DNA of 64,000 nucleotides from Halomonas halodenitrificans DSM 735 (GCF_000620045.1 NZ_JHVH01000009.1:62001-126000), one strand, 5' to 3'; positions 26,677-36,223 are shown, numbered from the stretch's first letter. Notes: generated from the letters alone by a model not told the origin. Numbers and translations: made by a program.

Positions 26677-27507
26677 ATGACACAACACACCTCACTCAGC
26701 GGCCAGGTCGCTGTCGTTACCGGATCCACACAGGGGCTCGGCGAGGCGGTCGCACGCCGCCTCTCGGGCTTGGGGCTGGCTGGACTGGTGCTCTGTGGAC
26801 GCAACCGCAACAAGGGCGAGGCACTAGCGGCAGCCTTATCTACTGAGCACTGTCAGGCCGTCTTCGTGGCCGCCGATCTCGGCCGGGTTGCGGACTGCCG
26901 TCACATCATCGCCACTGCCGACGAGCGCTTTGGTCGCTTGGATGTGCTGGTCAACTGTGCCGGCAATACCGAACGCGGCACCTTGCTCGATACTGACGAG
27001 GCCGCTTTCGATCGACTATTCAACGTGAATACCAAGGCTCCCTTCTTCCTGATGCAGGAGGCCGCCAAGCTAATGATTCGCGACGGCACCGAGGGCCGCA
27101 TCGTCAATATCCTCAGCATGTCGGGTCATGGCGGTCAGCCCTTTATAAGCGCCTACTGTGGCAGCAAGGGCGCACTCACAACCCTGACCCGCAACGCCGC
27201 CTTCTCACTGATGCGCAATCGCATTCGCGTCAACGGCCTCAACATCGGCTGGATGAATACCCCCGGTGAGGATCGTATCCAAAAGACCTTCCACGGCGCC
27301 GAGGACAATTGGCTCGAGCAAGCCACCAAGGCACAGCCCATGGGTCGCCTGCTTGAGCCAGGCGAGGTGGCGCGTGGCGTTGAGTTCCTGGTCACCGAGG
27401 CTTCGGGGATGATGACTGGGGCGATCATCGATTTCGATCAGAACGTGCTGGGCTGCTACGAGGATACGCCCCAACCCAAGGCTGCCATGACGCTGCCATC
27501 GGACTGA
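26677..27507 (+). CDS. Short-chain dehydrogenase/reductase (SDR)
   Basis: Predicted 276-residue classical SDR. The cofactor motif TGSTQGLG is near residue 16, the NCAGN segment near residue 95, the catalytic Ser in ILSMSG near residue 148, and YCGSK the Tyr-x3-Lys pair near residue 160. The closing segment MMTGAIIDFDQNVLG is typical of this fold. It follows the Gfo/Idh gene by 19 bases; a role in oxidising an inositol isomer or derivative is inferred from location. Confidence 0.85.
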   Translation: MTQHTSLSGQVAVVTGSTQGLGEAVARRLSGLGLAGLVLCGRNRNKGEALAAALSTEHCQAVFVAADLGRVADCRHIIATADERFGRLDVLVNCAGNTERGTLLDTDEAAFDRLFNVNTKAPFFLMQEAAKLMIRDGTEGRIVNILSMSGHGGQPFISAYCGSKGALTTLTRNAAFSLMRNRIRVNGLNIGWMNTPGEDRIQKTFHGAEDNWLEQATKAQPMGRLLEPGEVARGVEFLVTEASGMMTGAIIDFDQNVLGCYEDTPQPKAAMTLPSD

Positions 27508-27604
27508 CGTTGAGGCTCGCGCGCCTCTAGACGGGCACGACCATGCCCCCCTGAGAAGCACTTCGCCAGTCAGGGTGCTGGTTAACTTTCGGAGTAAGGC
27601 ACTG

Positions 27605-28777
27605 ATGATCATGACCCAACCTGTATCTCCATACTTCACCAAGTCTGAGGCACTGGACGTGGCCGCCTTCGAGGCGCTTTGTGATCGCCAACCCTCTGTC
27701 ACAGACTACCCCATGGCTGCCCGGATCCAGTCACGGGTGCCCCTCTATGTCGCTCGTGACATCCTGGCCGCGAGCCAAGATGCCTCGACTCGTCGCGACC
27801 TGCTTGAGGAATGGCACCGTTGCCTGCTGGAAGGCCCCGGCGTGCTGGTCATTCAGGGCATGTACAGCGACACCCGGACGGTCGATGATGCCAGCGCCTG
27901 TTTTCTCGACATCATCGAAAGGGAAAAGGTCTCGGGGGAGCGCGGCGATCACTTTGCCCCGCCTGGTAGCAATGATCGCATCTGGAACGCCTTCCAGAAG
28001 CATGGTCTAGAAGATCCCAGCGGCTTCGTCGACTACTACGCGAACCCGCTGATGGCGCTGGTCTGCGAGGCATGGCTGGGACCTTTCTATCGAATTACCT
28101 CGCAGGTCAACGTGGTCAACCCCGGCGGCCAGGCGCAGAGCCCGCACCGGGATTACCATCTAGGCTTCCAGCCTGACGACATCGTGTCACGTTTTCCGAT
28201 GTCGATGCAGATGGCTTCTCAGCTGCTGACGCTGCAAGGCGCTATCGCGCACACCGACATGCCGCTGGAGACTGGTCCGACGCAACTATTACCTTATTCC
28301 CAGCGCTATCCCCAAGGCTATTTGGCCTGGCGGGATCCCGAATTCCAAGCAGTGTTTGCCCAGCATCATGTTCAACTGCCGCTGACCAAAGGTGATGGTC
28401 TCTTCTTCAATCCAGCGCTCTTTCATGCTGCGGGTGCCAACCGCAGCGGTGATCGGCGCATGGCCAACTTGCTGCAGGTCTCCTCGGCATTCGGTCAGTG
28501 CATGGAAGCCGTCGATCTCCATGTGCTGGTGACCCATTGCTATCCGGCCTTGCAGGCACGTTACACGCAGGAGGGCTTGTCACCATCTCTTCAGGCCTGC
28601 ATTGCTGCCATTGCCGAAGGCTACGCTTTCCCGGCCAATCTCGATCGCACCCCACCGCGTGATGGCATGGCTCCGGAAACGCCGCAACAGCTGCTTGAGC
28701 GCGCGCTTGCCGAGGGGTGGTCCTCCTCGCAGCTACAGGAAGGCATGCAGCAACAGCATCAGTCGCGTCAGCCCTGA
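27605..28777 (+). CDS. PhyH-type Fe(II)/2-oxoglutarate dioxygenase in the iol operon
   Basis: Predicted 390-residue member of the phytanoyl-CoA dioxygenase-like family. The iron ligands His and Asp are in SPHRDYHLG (about residue 180), and a distal His is in NPALFHAAGANRS with a following Arg that could hold 2-oxoglutarate. No inositol step of the standard pathway needs such an enzyme. An oxidative demethylation or hydroxylation of a modified cyclitol is a possible role, but this is inference. A 97-base gap separates it from the SDR gene. ATG 27605 is preferred for its GGAGTAAGG; ATG 27611 is possible. Confidence 0.75.
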   Translation: MIMTQPVSPYFTKSEALDVAAFEALCDRQPSVTDYPMAARIQSRVPLYVARDILAASQDASTRRDLLEEWHRCLLEGPGVLVIQGMYSDTRTVDDASACFLDIIEREKVSGERGDHFAPPGSNDRIWNAFQKHGLEDPSGFVDYYANPLMALVCEAWLGPFYRITSQVNVVNPGGQAQSPHRDYHLGFQPDDIVSRFPMSMQMASQLLTLQGAIAHTDMPLETGPTQLLPYSQRYPQGYLAWRDPEFQAVFAQHHVQLPLTKGDGLFFNPALFHAAGANRSGDRRMANLLQVSSAFGQCMEAVDLHVLVTHCYPALQARYTQEGLSPSLQACIAAIAEGYAFPANLDRTPPRDGMAPETPQQLLERALAEGWSSSQLQEGMQQQHQSRQP

Positions 28778-28823
28778 TTGCTTCCGACACCTAGGTCAAC
28801 AACAAGCGACGTGGAGAATCATC

Positions 28824-30770
28824 ATGTTTAACCCTTCTAAGGATCCGCAGTCACTGGATCTGATCTGCCTCGGCCGCGTCGCCGTCGACCTCTATGCAGA
28901 GCAGGTCGGCAGTCGCCTCGAGGACGTCACCAGTTTCGCCAAGTACCTGGGCGGCAGCTCCGGCAACGTGGCTTATGGCACCTCGCGGCTGGGGCTCAGG
29001 TCCTCGATGCTCTCCCGGGTGGGCGAGGAACAGATGGGCAATTTCGTGCGCGAAGAGCTCGAGCGCGTGGGCGTCGATACCACGGCCCTGCAGACCGACC
29101 CCGAGCGCCATACCGGCCTGGTGCTGCTGGCGCTGAAAGATCGCGACTCCTTTCCGCTGCTCTTTTATCGCCGCGACTGTGCCGACATGGCCATCGACGC
29201 GGATACCATCGATCCAGCCTTTATCGGCCGCGCGCGGGCGCTGGCCATCACCGGCACCCACCTCTCCACCGAAACGACGCGCCGCGCCTGTCGCAAGGCG
29301 CTGGATGCCGCTGCCGAACATGGCGTCAAGCGGGTGCTGGATATCGACTACCGCCCGGTGCTATGGGGCCTGACCGCACCGGGCGATGGCGAGACCCGCT
29401 TCATCGCCGATGAGACCGTCACTACTGGTCTGCAGTCGTGGCTGTCCAACTTCGACCTGATCGTGGGTACCGAGGAAGAGTTCCATATTGCCGGCGGAAG
29501 CACCGATACCCTCGAATCGTTGCGTGCGGTGCGCCGAGTCAGCGAGGCCACCCTGGTATGCAAGCTGGGCCCGCTGGGCTGCGTGGTCTTCGAGGGCGAG
29601 ATCCCCGCGCGGATCGAGGATGGCATCCTGGTCAAGGGAGTCAAGGTCGAGGTGCTCAACGTGCTGGGCGCTGGCGACGCCTTCATGAGTGGCCTGCTGA
29701 GGGGATGGTTGCGAGGCGAGAGTTGGGAAACCAGTGCTTCCTACGCCAATGCGTGTGGGGCGCTGGTGGTTTCACGCCACGGCTGCGCCCCGGCCATGCC
29801 TACCGAGGAGGAACTGTTCGACTACCTGGCTCGCCGCGATACGGTGACGCGACCCGACAGGGACGACCACCTGAATCACCTGCATCGCGTCACCACCCGC
29901 AGCCCCGCCTCATGGACCGAGGTGTGCGGGCTGGCCTTCGACCACCGAAGCCAGGTGGCCGACATGGCGCGTGAGGAGCATGCGGATCCCGCTCGGCTGC
30001 CGACTCTCAAGCGCCTGCTGGTTCAGGCGGCCGAGGAAGGGGCACACCGCGGTGGGCTACAGGCGCCGGCGATCCTGGTGGATGACGTGCTCGGCGAGGA
30101 TGCCCTCAACGAGGCTTCCGGGCGCGGTTGGTGGATCGGTCGTCCGGTGGAGTTGCCCGGTTCGCGGCCACTGCGCTTCCAGCATGGTGACGACCTGGGC
30201 AGTTGCCTGCGACATTGGCCCGGCGAGCACATCATCAAGTGTCTGGTGTTCTACCACCCGGACGATGCCCTCGCATTACGCTTGGAACAGGAGGCGCGAA
30301 TCCGCCAACTCTATCAGGCGGCCTGTGCCAGTGGGTTGGAGCTGCTGGTGGAGGTGATTCCGCCGGCTGGCATGGCGGTGGATGACGCCACCCTGGCGCG
30401 AAGCCTGCAGCGGCTCTACAACCTGGGTATTCGTCCCGACTGGTGGAAACTGCCAGCCCTATCCGACGCCGCCTGGCGGGCCGTGGGCCGGATCCTCGAC
30501 GCCGAGGACCCGCATTGCCGTGGCGTGGTGCTGCTAGGCCTCGATGCGCCCATGGAAGAGATGAAACGCGGTTTCGCTCCGGCTGCCCGTCAGTCGCACT
30601 GCAAGGGATTTACCGTGGGCCGAACCCTGTTCGCCGCGGCTAGCCGCGAGTGGTTGGCGGGCCGCATCGACGATGCGGCGTTGGTGGCTCGTGTAGCCGA
30701 TAACTATGCCGAATTGATCCAGGAGTGGCGGCGGCTGCGCAGTGCCACACCCCAAGGGGAGGAATCCTGA
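28824..30770 (+). CDS. iolC: 5-dehydro-2-deoxygluconokinase fused to DUF2090 aldolase domain
   Basis: Predicted 648-residue bifunctional enzyme. Residues about 1-335 are a PfkB-type sugar kinase (GGSSGNVAYGTSRLG near 40; catalytic NVLGAGDAFMSG near 285) that phosphorylates 2-deoxy-5-keto-gluconate. Residues about 360-648 are the DUF2090 domain, regarded as the aldolase that splits the product into dihydroxyacetone phosphate and malonate semialdehyde. This explains the absence of a separate iolJ. ATG 28824 has GGAG before it. The stop is one base before iolD. Confidence 0.93.
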   Translation: MFNPSKDPQSLDLICLGRVAVDLYAEQVGSRLEDVTSFAKYLGGSSGNVAYGTSRLGLRSSMLSRVGEEQMGNFVREELERVGVDTTALQTDPERHTGLVLLALKDRDSFPLLFYRRDCADMAIDADTIDPAFIGRARALAITGTHLSTETTRRACRKALDAAAEHGVKRVLDIDYRPVLWGLTAPGDGETRFIADETVTTGLQSWLSNFDLIVGTEEEFHIAGGSTDTLESLRAVRRVSEATLVCKLGPLGCVVFEGEIPARIEDGILVKGVKVEVLNVLGAGDAFMSGLLRGWLRGESWETSASYANACGALVVSRHGCAPAMPTEEELFDYLARRDTVTRPDRDDHLNHLHRVTTRSPASWTEVCGLAFDHRSQVADMAREEHADPARLPTLKRLLVQAAEEGAHRGGLQAPAILVDDVLGEDALNEASGRGWWIGRPVELPGSRPLRFQHGDDLGSCLRHWPGEHIIKCLVFYHPDDALALRLEQEARIRQLYQAACASGLELLVEVIPPAGMAVDDATLARSLQRLYNLGIRPDWWKLPALSDAAWRAVGRILDAEDPHCRGVVLLGLDAPMEEMKRGFAPAARQSHCKGFTVGRTLFAAASREWLAGRIDDAALVARVADNYAELIQEWRRLRSATPQGEES

Positions 30771-30771
30771 C

Positions 30772-32619
30772 ATGAGCACCATTCGTCTGACCATGGCCCA
30801 GGCCCTGATCAAGTACCTGGCTGCCCAGCGTATAGAGTTCGAGGGTCGTGAGGTGTCGCTGTTTGAAGGTGTCTTCGCTATCTTCGGTCACGGCAACGTG
30901 GCCGGCCTGGGAGAGGCTCTCTATCACGCTCAAGAGGAGCTGCCTACACTGCGCGCCCACAACGAGCAGAGCATGGCCCATGCCGCCATTGCCTTCGCCA
31001 AGGCCAACGGGCGGCGTCGCCTGATGGCGGCCACTAGCTCCACCGGTCCCGGGGCCACCAACATGGTTACCGCGGCGGGTCTGGCTCATGCCAACCGCCT
31101 GCCGATCCTGCTGTTGCCGGGGGACACCTTTGCCACACGCGAGCCCGACCCGGTGCTGCAACAGGTGGAACATTTCGGCGACCCGGCTGTTACCGTCAAC
31201 GACTGCTTCCGGCCGGTGTCACGTTACTTCGACCGCATTACCCGGCCTGAGCAACTGCTGACCAGCCTGCCTCAGGCCATCGCCACCTTGCTCGATCCCG
31301 AGCATTGTGGTCCGGCGACTCTGGCACTGCCCCAGGACGTTCAGACCTTCGCTCACGATTACCCCGAGAGCTTCTTTGTGCCCCGGGTGCATCGCATCCG
31401 GCGTCCCCAGCCGGATCCTCGTGAGCTGGAGGCGGCCATCGCTGCCCTGGCCCGCGCCGAGCGCCCGCTGATCATCGCCGGTGGCGGGGTGCACTACGCC
31501 GATGCCTGCGAGCGCTTGAGCGAGTTCGCCCGGTCGCATGGTGTGCCGGTGGCCGAGACCCAGGCTGGCAAGGGGGCCCTGCCCGACGCCCACCCCTGGG
31601 CGGTGGGGGCCATCGGCGTCACCGGCAGTGCCGCCGCCAACCACCTGGCCGAGGAGGCGGATCTGATCCTGGCGGTGGGCACCCGCCTTCAGGACTTCAC
31701 CACTGGTTCGCGGGCACTCTTCGAGCGTGACGACCTGACTCTGGTGGCCTTGAACGTGGGGCGCTTCGACAGTCAGAAACATCATGCCCTGGCGTTGACC
31801 GGCGATGCCCTCGATGGCCTGGCGGCGCTGGACGCCGGCCTGTCCGAGTGGCGGGCCGCCGATGCCTGGCAGGAGAGGGCCGGTGGCCTCAAGCGCGACT
31901 GGGCCGAAGTGGTGGAGCGCGTGACTGCCGATGCGGGACGCAACCTGCCCACCGATGCCCAGGTGATCGGTGCGGTCAACCGCCAGGCCGGTGAAGACGG
32001 CGTCGTGGTATGCGCCGCTGGTGGCCTGCCTGGTGAGCTGCACAAGTTGTGGCAGTGCGCCGGCCCCGGTAGCTATCACGTGGAGTACGGCTACTCCTGC
32101 ATGGGCTACGAGATTGCCGGCGGACTGGGCGTCAAGATGGCCCGCCCCGAGCGCGAGGTGTTCGTGATGGTCGGCGACGGTTCCTACCTGATGCACAACT
32201 CCGAGCTTGCCACCTCGGTGATGTTGGGCCACAAACTGGTCGTGGTGGTACTCGATAACCGTGGCTTCGGCTGCATCCACCGCCTGCAGCAGGTTACTGG
32301 CGGGGCCGGCTTCAACAACCTGCTCGCCGACTGCCGCACGGTGCCGGAGGGTGCTCCGAAGATCGATTTCGCCGCCCACGCCGGTGCCCTGGGCTGCCAG
32401 GCCGAGTCGGTCAGCGGCATCGAGGCCCTCGAAGCAGCGCTCACACGCGCTCGCCAGGCCAGCACGACCTATGTCATCGCCCTGGATACCGACCCTCTGC
32501 CCAGTACCGCCGAGGGCGGTGCCTGGTGGGAGGTGGCAGTGCCTGAGATTTCCCGGCGCGAACAGGTCAACGTGGCTTACGCGGGGTACCGCAAGGCCAA
32601 GCAACGTCAGCATCGCTGA
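30772..32619 (+). CDS. iolD: 3D-(3,5/4)-trihydroxycyclohexane-1,2-dione hydrolase IolD
   Basis: Predicted 615-residue thiamine-diphosphate enzyme that opens the ring to give 5-deoxy-glucuronate. The N-terminal pyrimidine-binding domain has the catalytic-Glu segment (RAHNEQSMAHAAIAFAK) near residue 65. The C-terminal diphosphate site shows the GDGSYLMHNSEL metal motif near residue 468. AGGGGAGGAAT precedes the ATG, one base after iolC. It acts downstream of IolE and upstream of IolB. Confidence 0.95.
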   Translation: MSTIRLTMAQALIKYLAAQRIEFEGREVSLFEGVFAIFGHGNVAGLGEALYHAQEELPTLRAHNEQSMAHAAIAFAKANGRRRLMAATSSTGPGATNMVTAAGLAHANRLPILLLPGDTFATREPDPVLQQVEHFGDPAVTVNDCFRPVSRYFDRITRPEQLLTSLPQAIATLLDPEHCGPATLALPQDVQTFAHDYPESFFVPRVHRIRRPQPDPRELEAAIAALARAERPLIIAGGGVHYADACERLSEFARSHGVPVAETQAGKGALPDAHPWAVGAIGVTGSAAANHLAEEADLILAVGTRLQDFTTGSRALFERDDLTLVALNVGRFDSQKHHALALTGDALDGLAALDAGLSEWRAADAWQERAGGLKRDWAEVVERVTADAGRNLPTDAQVIGAVNRQAGEDGVVVCAAGGLPGELHKLWQCAGPGSYHVEYGYSCMGYEIAGGLGVKMARPEREVFVMVGDGSYLMHNSELATSVMLGHKLVVVVLDNRGFGCIHRLQQVTGGAGFNNLLADCRTVPEGAPKIDFAAHAGALGCQAESVSGIEALEAALTRARQASTTYVIALDTDPLPSTAEGGAWWEVAVPEISRREQVNVAYAGYRKAKQRQHR

Positions 32620-32678
32620 TTTTCAGTACACGAATAGCGAGGAAGGAGTGGCCATGCTCACCTCGCAAGGAGTATTCC

Positions 32679-33581
32679 ATGTCTACCGTACGCCTGGGGA
32701 TCAACCCGCTGACCTGGACCAACGACGACATGCCGTCGCTGGGTGGTGATACCCCGTTGGATGTGTGTCTCTCTGAGGGCAAGCAGGCCGGCTTCTCCGG
32801 CTTCGAGCTGGGCAACAAGTTTCCCCGCACCCCCGAGGTGCTGGGGCCGATCCTCGACAAGCACGGGCTCTCGCTGGTTTCCGGCTGGTACAGCGGCGGG
32901 CTCTTGACCCGCAGCGCCGAGGAAGAAATCGAGGCGCTCAAGCCGCACCTGCATCTGCTCAAGTCGCTGGGCGCCACGGCGATGGTGTTCTGCGAGGTGA
33001 CACACTGTATCCATGGACAGCGTGAGACACCGCTGTCCCACTCGCCCCGGATGAGCGAGGAGGAGTGGAAGACGCTGATTCCGCGCCTTAACCAGGTAGC
33101 CGACTACTGCCTGGATCAGGGCGTGCAGATTGCCTATCACCATCACCTGGGCACGGTGATCGAGACGCCCGAGGAGATCGAGCGTCTGATGGCCGAGACC
33201 AAGTCCTCCGTCGGCCTGCTGTTGGACTCGGGCCACCTGGTGGGCGCCGGAGGTGACCCGGTCGCTGTCCAGCAGCGCTACGCCGAGCGGATCATCCACG
33301 TGCACTGCAAGGACATCCGCAAGGAAGTGCTCGTTGATGTTCGTAACCGTGACCTCAGCTTCCTGGATGGTGTATTGAACGGCATGTTCACCGTGCCGGG
33401 CGACGGTCACATCGACTACGCCCCCCTGTTCAAGGGGCTGCGAGAGAGCGGCTACGGGGGCTGGATGGTAGTCGAGGCCGAGCAGGACCCCGAGGTGGCC
33501 CGTCCGCTGAGCTATGCGCGTCTGGGCTATCGAAACTTGAGCTCATTGGCCGAACAAGCCGGCTTCGACATTACCAACTGA
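32679..33581 (+). CDS. iolE: Myo-inosose-2 dehydratase IolE
   Basis: Predicted 300-residue sugar-isomerase-like TIM-barrel enzyme that dehydrates 2-keto-myo-inositol to the trihydroxycyclohexane-dione. It opens LGINPLTWTNDDMPSLGG, the IolE-type start; metal-ligand-type residues appear in YHHHLGTVIE, LLDSGHLVGAGGD and VHCKDIR. AAGGAG lies before the ATG. Length is typical. Confidence 0.94.
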   Translation: MSTVRLGINPLTWTNDDMPSLGGDTPLDVCLSEGKQAGFSGFELGNKFPRTPEVLGPILDKHGLSLVSGWYSGGLLTRSAEEEIEALKPHLHLLKSLGATAMVFCEVTHCIHGQRETPLSHSPRMSEEEWKTLIPRLNQVADYCLDQGVQIAYHHHLGTVIETPEEIERLMAETKSSVGLLLDSGHLVGAGGDPVAVQQRYAERIIHVHCKDIRKEVLVDVRNRDLSFLDGVLNGMFTVPGDGHIDYAPLFKGLRESGYGGWMVVEAEQDPEVARPLSYARLGYRNLSSLAEQAGFDITN

Positions 33582-33617
33582 TACTTTCCTGACACTGAAA
33601 CTAGAGGGTTTGAATTC

Positions 33618-35120
33618 ATGAATCAGATTCATCACTTCCTGAATGGCCGCATCGTCCCGGGCCAGAGCGGCCGCACCGCACCCGTCTATGACCCGTCCAC
33701 CGGCGAGCAGAGCGCCAAAGTGGCGCTGGCTTCCGTCGATGAGACCCGCGAGGCCGTCCGCATCGCCGATGACGCCTTCGCCGGCTGGTCGAAGATGACG
33801 CCGGTGCGCCGTGCACGCATCCTGTTCAACTTCAAGGCGCTTGTCGAAGAACATATCGACGAGCTGGCACGACTGATCTCCGCAGAGCACGGTAAGGTCT
33901 TCTCCGACGCCAAGGGCGAGGTAACCCGTGGCATGGAGGTGGTGGAGTTCGCCTGTGGTATCCCGCACCTGCAGAAGGGCGAGCACTCCATGAATGTCGG
34001 CACCGGGGTGGACAGCTACTCGATGATGCAGCCGCTGGGTGTCTGTGCCGGCATCTCGCCGTTCAACTTCCCGGCCATGGTGCCGATGTGGATGTTCCCC
34101 ATTGCCTTGGCCTGCGGCAACACTTTCATCATGAAACCGTCCGAGAAGGACCCGTCCACGCCGCTGCGCCTGGCCGAGCTGCTTAAGGAAGCCGGCCTGC
34201 CCGACGGCGTCTTCAATGTGATCAATGGCGACAAGGAGTCGGTGGACGTGCTGCTCACCGACGAGCGGGTCGAGGCGGCCAGCTTCGTCGGCTCTACCCC
34301 CATTGCCGAGTACATTTACGCCACCAGTTCGGCTCACGGCAAGCGCGTCCAGGCGCTGGGCGGGGCCAAGAATCATATGGTGATCATGCCGGATGCCGAC
34401 CTGGACCAGGCCGTCGACGCGTTGATGGGGGCCGCCTACGGCAGTGCCGGCGAGCGTTGCATGGCTATTTCCGTCGCCGTGCCGGTAGGCGAGGATACCG
34501 CCCAGCGCCTGCGCGACAAGTTGGTAGCCGAGCTCGACAAGCTGACCATCGGTCCCGGAGTGGTGAAGGGACCGGACAATGACATGGGCCCGCTGGTCAC
34601 TCGCGAGCACCTGGAGAAGGTCAAGGGCTATATTCAGACCGGCGTGGACGAGGGTGCCGAGCTGGTCGTCGACGGACGCAACACCGCCATCGAGAATGCC
34701 GGAGAGGGCTTCTTCCTGGGTGGCTCGCTATTCGATCACGTCACGCCAGGGATGCGTATCCACAGTGAGGAGATATTCGGGCCTGTGCTGGCCATCGCGC
34801 GTGCCGACAGCTTCGATGAGGCCGTCGCCATGATCAACGATCACGAATTTGGCAACGGCACCGCCATCTTCACCCGCGACGGCGATGCCGCTCGCCAGTA
34901 CTGTGAGCAGATACAGGTCGGCATGGTCGGCGTCAACGTGCCGATTCCGGTGCCCATGGCGTTTCACAGCTTCGGTGGCTGGAAGCGTTCACTGTTTGGT
35001 CCACTGCACATGCATGGACCAGATGGCGTGCGTTTCAATACCCGCATGAAGACCATTACCCAGCGCTGGCCTAGCGGCATCCGGGGGGAAACCAACCACT
35101 TCACCATGCCGACGCACTGA
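33618..35120 (+). CDS. mmsA: Malonate/methylmalonate-semialdehyde dehydrogenase (acylating)
   Basis: Predicted 500-residue CoA-acylating aldehyde dehydrogenase that converts malonate semialdehyde to acetyl-CoA and CO2 with NAD; it may also serve valine or thymine breakdown. The catalytic Cys281 is in AGERCMAISVAV, and the NAD-binding segment FVGSTPIAEYIY and the CoA-type FNFPAMVPMWMF are present. It is the last gene of the iol operon. An IS remnant begins 34 bases after its stop and no clear terminator remains. Confidence 0.93.
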   Translation: MNQIHHFLNGRIVPGQSGRTAPVYDPSTGEQSAKVALASVDETREAVRIADDAFAGWSKMTPVRRARILFNFKALVEEHIDELARLISAEHGKVFSDAKGEVTRGMEVVEFACGIPHLQKGEHSMNVGTGVDSYSMMQPLGVCAGISPFNFPAMVPMWMFPIALACGNTFIMKPSEKDPSTPLRLAELLKEAGLPDGVFNVINGDKESVDVLLTDERVEAASFVGSTPIAEYIYATSSAHGKRVQALGGAKNHMVIMPDADLDQAVDALMGAAYGSAGERCMAISVAVPVGEDTAQRLRDKLVAELDKLTIGPGVVKGPDNDMGPLVTREHLEKVKGYIQTGVDEGAELVVDGRNTAIENAGEGFFLGGSLFDHVTPGMRIHSEEIFGPVLAIARADSFDEAVAMINDHEFGNGTAIFTRDGDAARQYCEQIQVGMVGVNVPIPVPMAFHSFGGWKRSLFGPLHMHGPDGVRFNTRMKTITQRWPSGIRGETNHFTMPTH

Positions 35121-35153
35121 GCAAAAAACGACAACACCCCGGTATCGTGAAAA

Positions 35154-35366
35154 TGAACTGCACCCCGAAAATTGGACACCTATTCCAACCTTCGGGGTGT
35201 TTCTATGGGCAATAGATACGACCATTGGTTCAAGCTGCTGGTGGCAAAGGAGTGTTTTCACGATGGCACCAGCTTAAGAGAAGTAGCCCGCCAGCATGGC
35301 CTAGACCACTCCTTGGTACGGACATCACGCGATTCAAGAGGATCACTCGCCATGGGTGAAACCTAA
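35154..35366 (+). mobile_element. 5' remnant of an IS3-family (IS150-like) element
   Basis: TGAACTGCACCCCGAAAATT plus GGACACC has the look of an IS150-type left terminal repeat. A reading frame for OrfA starts 51 bases later, the usual distance, but the element breaks off within about 200 bases. No right end, OrfB or target duplication is seen. It is a scar directly downstream of mmsA. Confidence 0.65.
35205..35366 (+). pseudogene. Truncated IS3-family OrfA (HTH part only)
   Basis: The 53-residue product opens MGNRYDHWFKLLVAKECF and has the helix-turn-helix segment SLREVARQHGLDHSLVR that is common in IS3/IS150 OrfA proteins. After that the sequence no longer follows the family (TSRDSRGSL...), so the break is at about 35320. 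Non-functional as a transposase. Confidence 0.65.
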
Positions 35367-35462
35367 ACTCGTGAGATCGACCTCTACAATTATTATAAAT
35401 TACTGATATTAATGGTAATATAGCGAATATCGCCAATCACCCAAACAGAGCCATACCCAACA

Positions 35463-35948
35463 ATTGTCACCTGGTCCACGACACTGCTGTCACTGGTCGA
35501 GGCACCGATCGCCGCCGAGACGACACACGTCTACCTGGACATCGACACCTTCGGCATGGACAGCAATGAGCAATTCCACAGCGAGATCAAGGCCGACCTC
35601 GACCTGGAGCGGTTGTCGTCGGGCAAGTTCGCCACCAACGATTTGATCCTGCATCTCGCCCAGCTTCGCCGTCGAGCAGGATATCGGACGCAGAACGGTG
35701 TTGAACACCCTGCGAAGCCGCCTGTGCTATCCCCGAGGAACGCCATGCTGATCGCCTGTCGGGCCAAGGCACCACGCAGAGGGCTGACGGTTATCCGCAG
35801 CCAGCATCACCATGTGCGATGGATGGCAATTAAAGGTGTGCCGAAAGGCATGGAACGAGATGCTTGCGCGGTCACTGCGCGGGTGTTGAGTCACGCTGAG
35901 GATTCAGCTCGAGCAGGGGTAGTGCTACCGAAACGAGGGGGTGGATGA
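35463..35948 (+). pseudogene. Degenerate 3' part of an IS1380-family transposase
   Basis: The translation contains EQFHSEIKADLDLERL, followed at once by SSGKFATNDLILHL. This is a hallmark of the C-terminal half of IS1380-family transposases (EQFHSE-x-K-x-D-x-DLERLPSGKFATN). A preceding VTWSTTLLSLVEAP also fits. After about 35670 the similarity decays and the frame is lost. No N-terminal half or ends are present. Confidence rests on recalled family motifs only. Confidence 0.55.
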
Positions 35949-36012
35949 GGGAGAGAAAGCAGAATGGGAGAGAAGTTGCGGGCAATATGTGAGGGTAACT
36001 TGTTGAAATGAT

Positions 36013-36089
36013 TGGCGCCCCCATCAGGATTCGAACCTGAGACCTTCCCCTTAGGAGGGGGACGCTCTATCCAGCTGAGCTATGGGGGC
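36013..36089 (-). tRNA. tRNA-Arg (anticodon CCU)
   Basis: The minus strand folds as a full cloverleaf. The acceptor stem is GCCCCCA/TGGGGGC, the D-arm GCTC/GAGC, and the anticodon loop CTCCTAA gives CCU, reading AGG. The T-arm has TTCGAAT, and the terminal CCA is encoded (36015-36013). Plus-strand readings across it produce the familiar false ORF SGFEPETF. Confidence 0.95.
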
Positions 36090-36223
36090 AACACGCGGCG
36101 CATTATAGAGAAATGCGCCGCGGAGGGAAACCGTGGCACCGGCATCGGCGTGTTTGCCGGGAAGAATATGAGCGAGGGGTGGCTTGCGGGTAGAATGCCG
36201 GCATCTTCGATCAAGGTAGCCCG

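Noticed and set aside
31219-32613. 464-codon minus-strand frame opposite iolD
   Set aside because: Shadow of a clear ThDP enzyme gene; no recognisable motifs.
35154-36089. Integrated genomic island at tRNA-Arg
   Set aside because: Only IS fragments are present; there is no integrase, no att duplication, and the iol genes have host-like composition.
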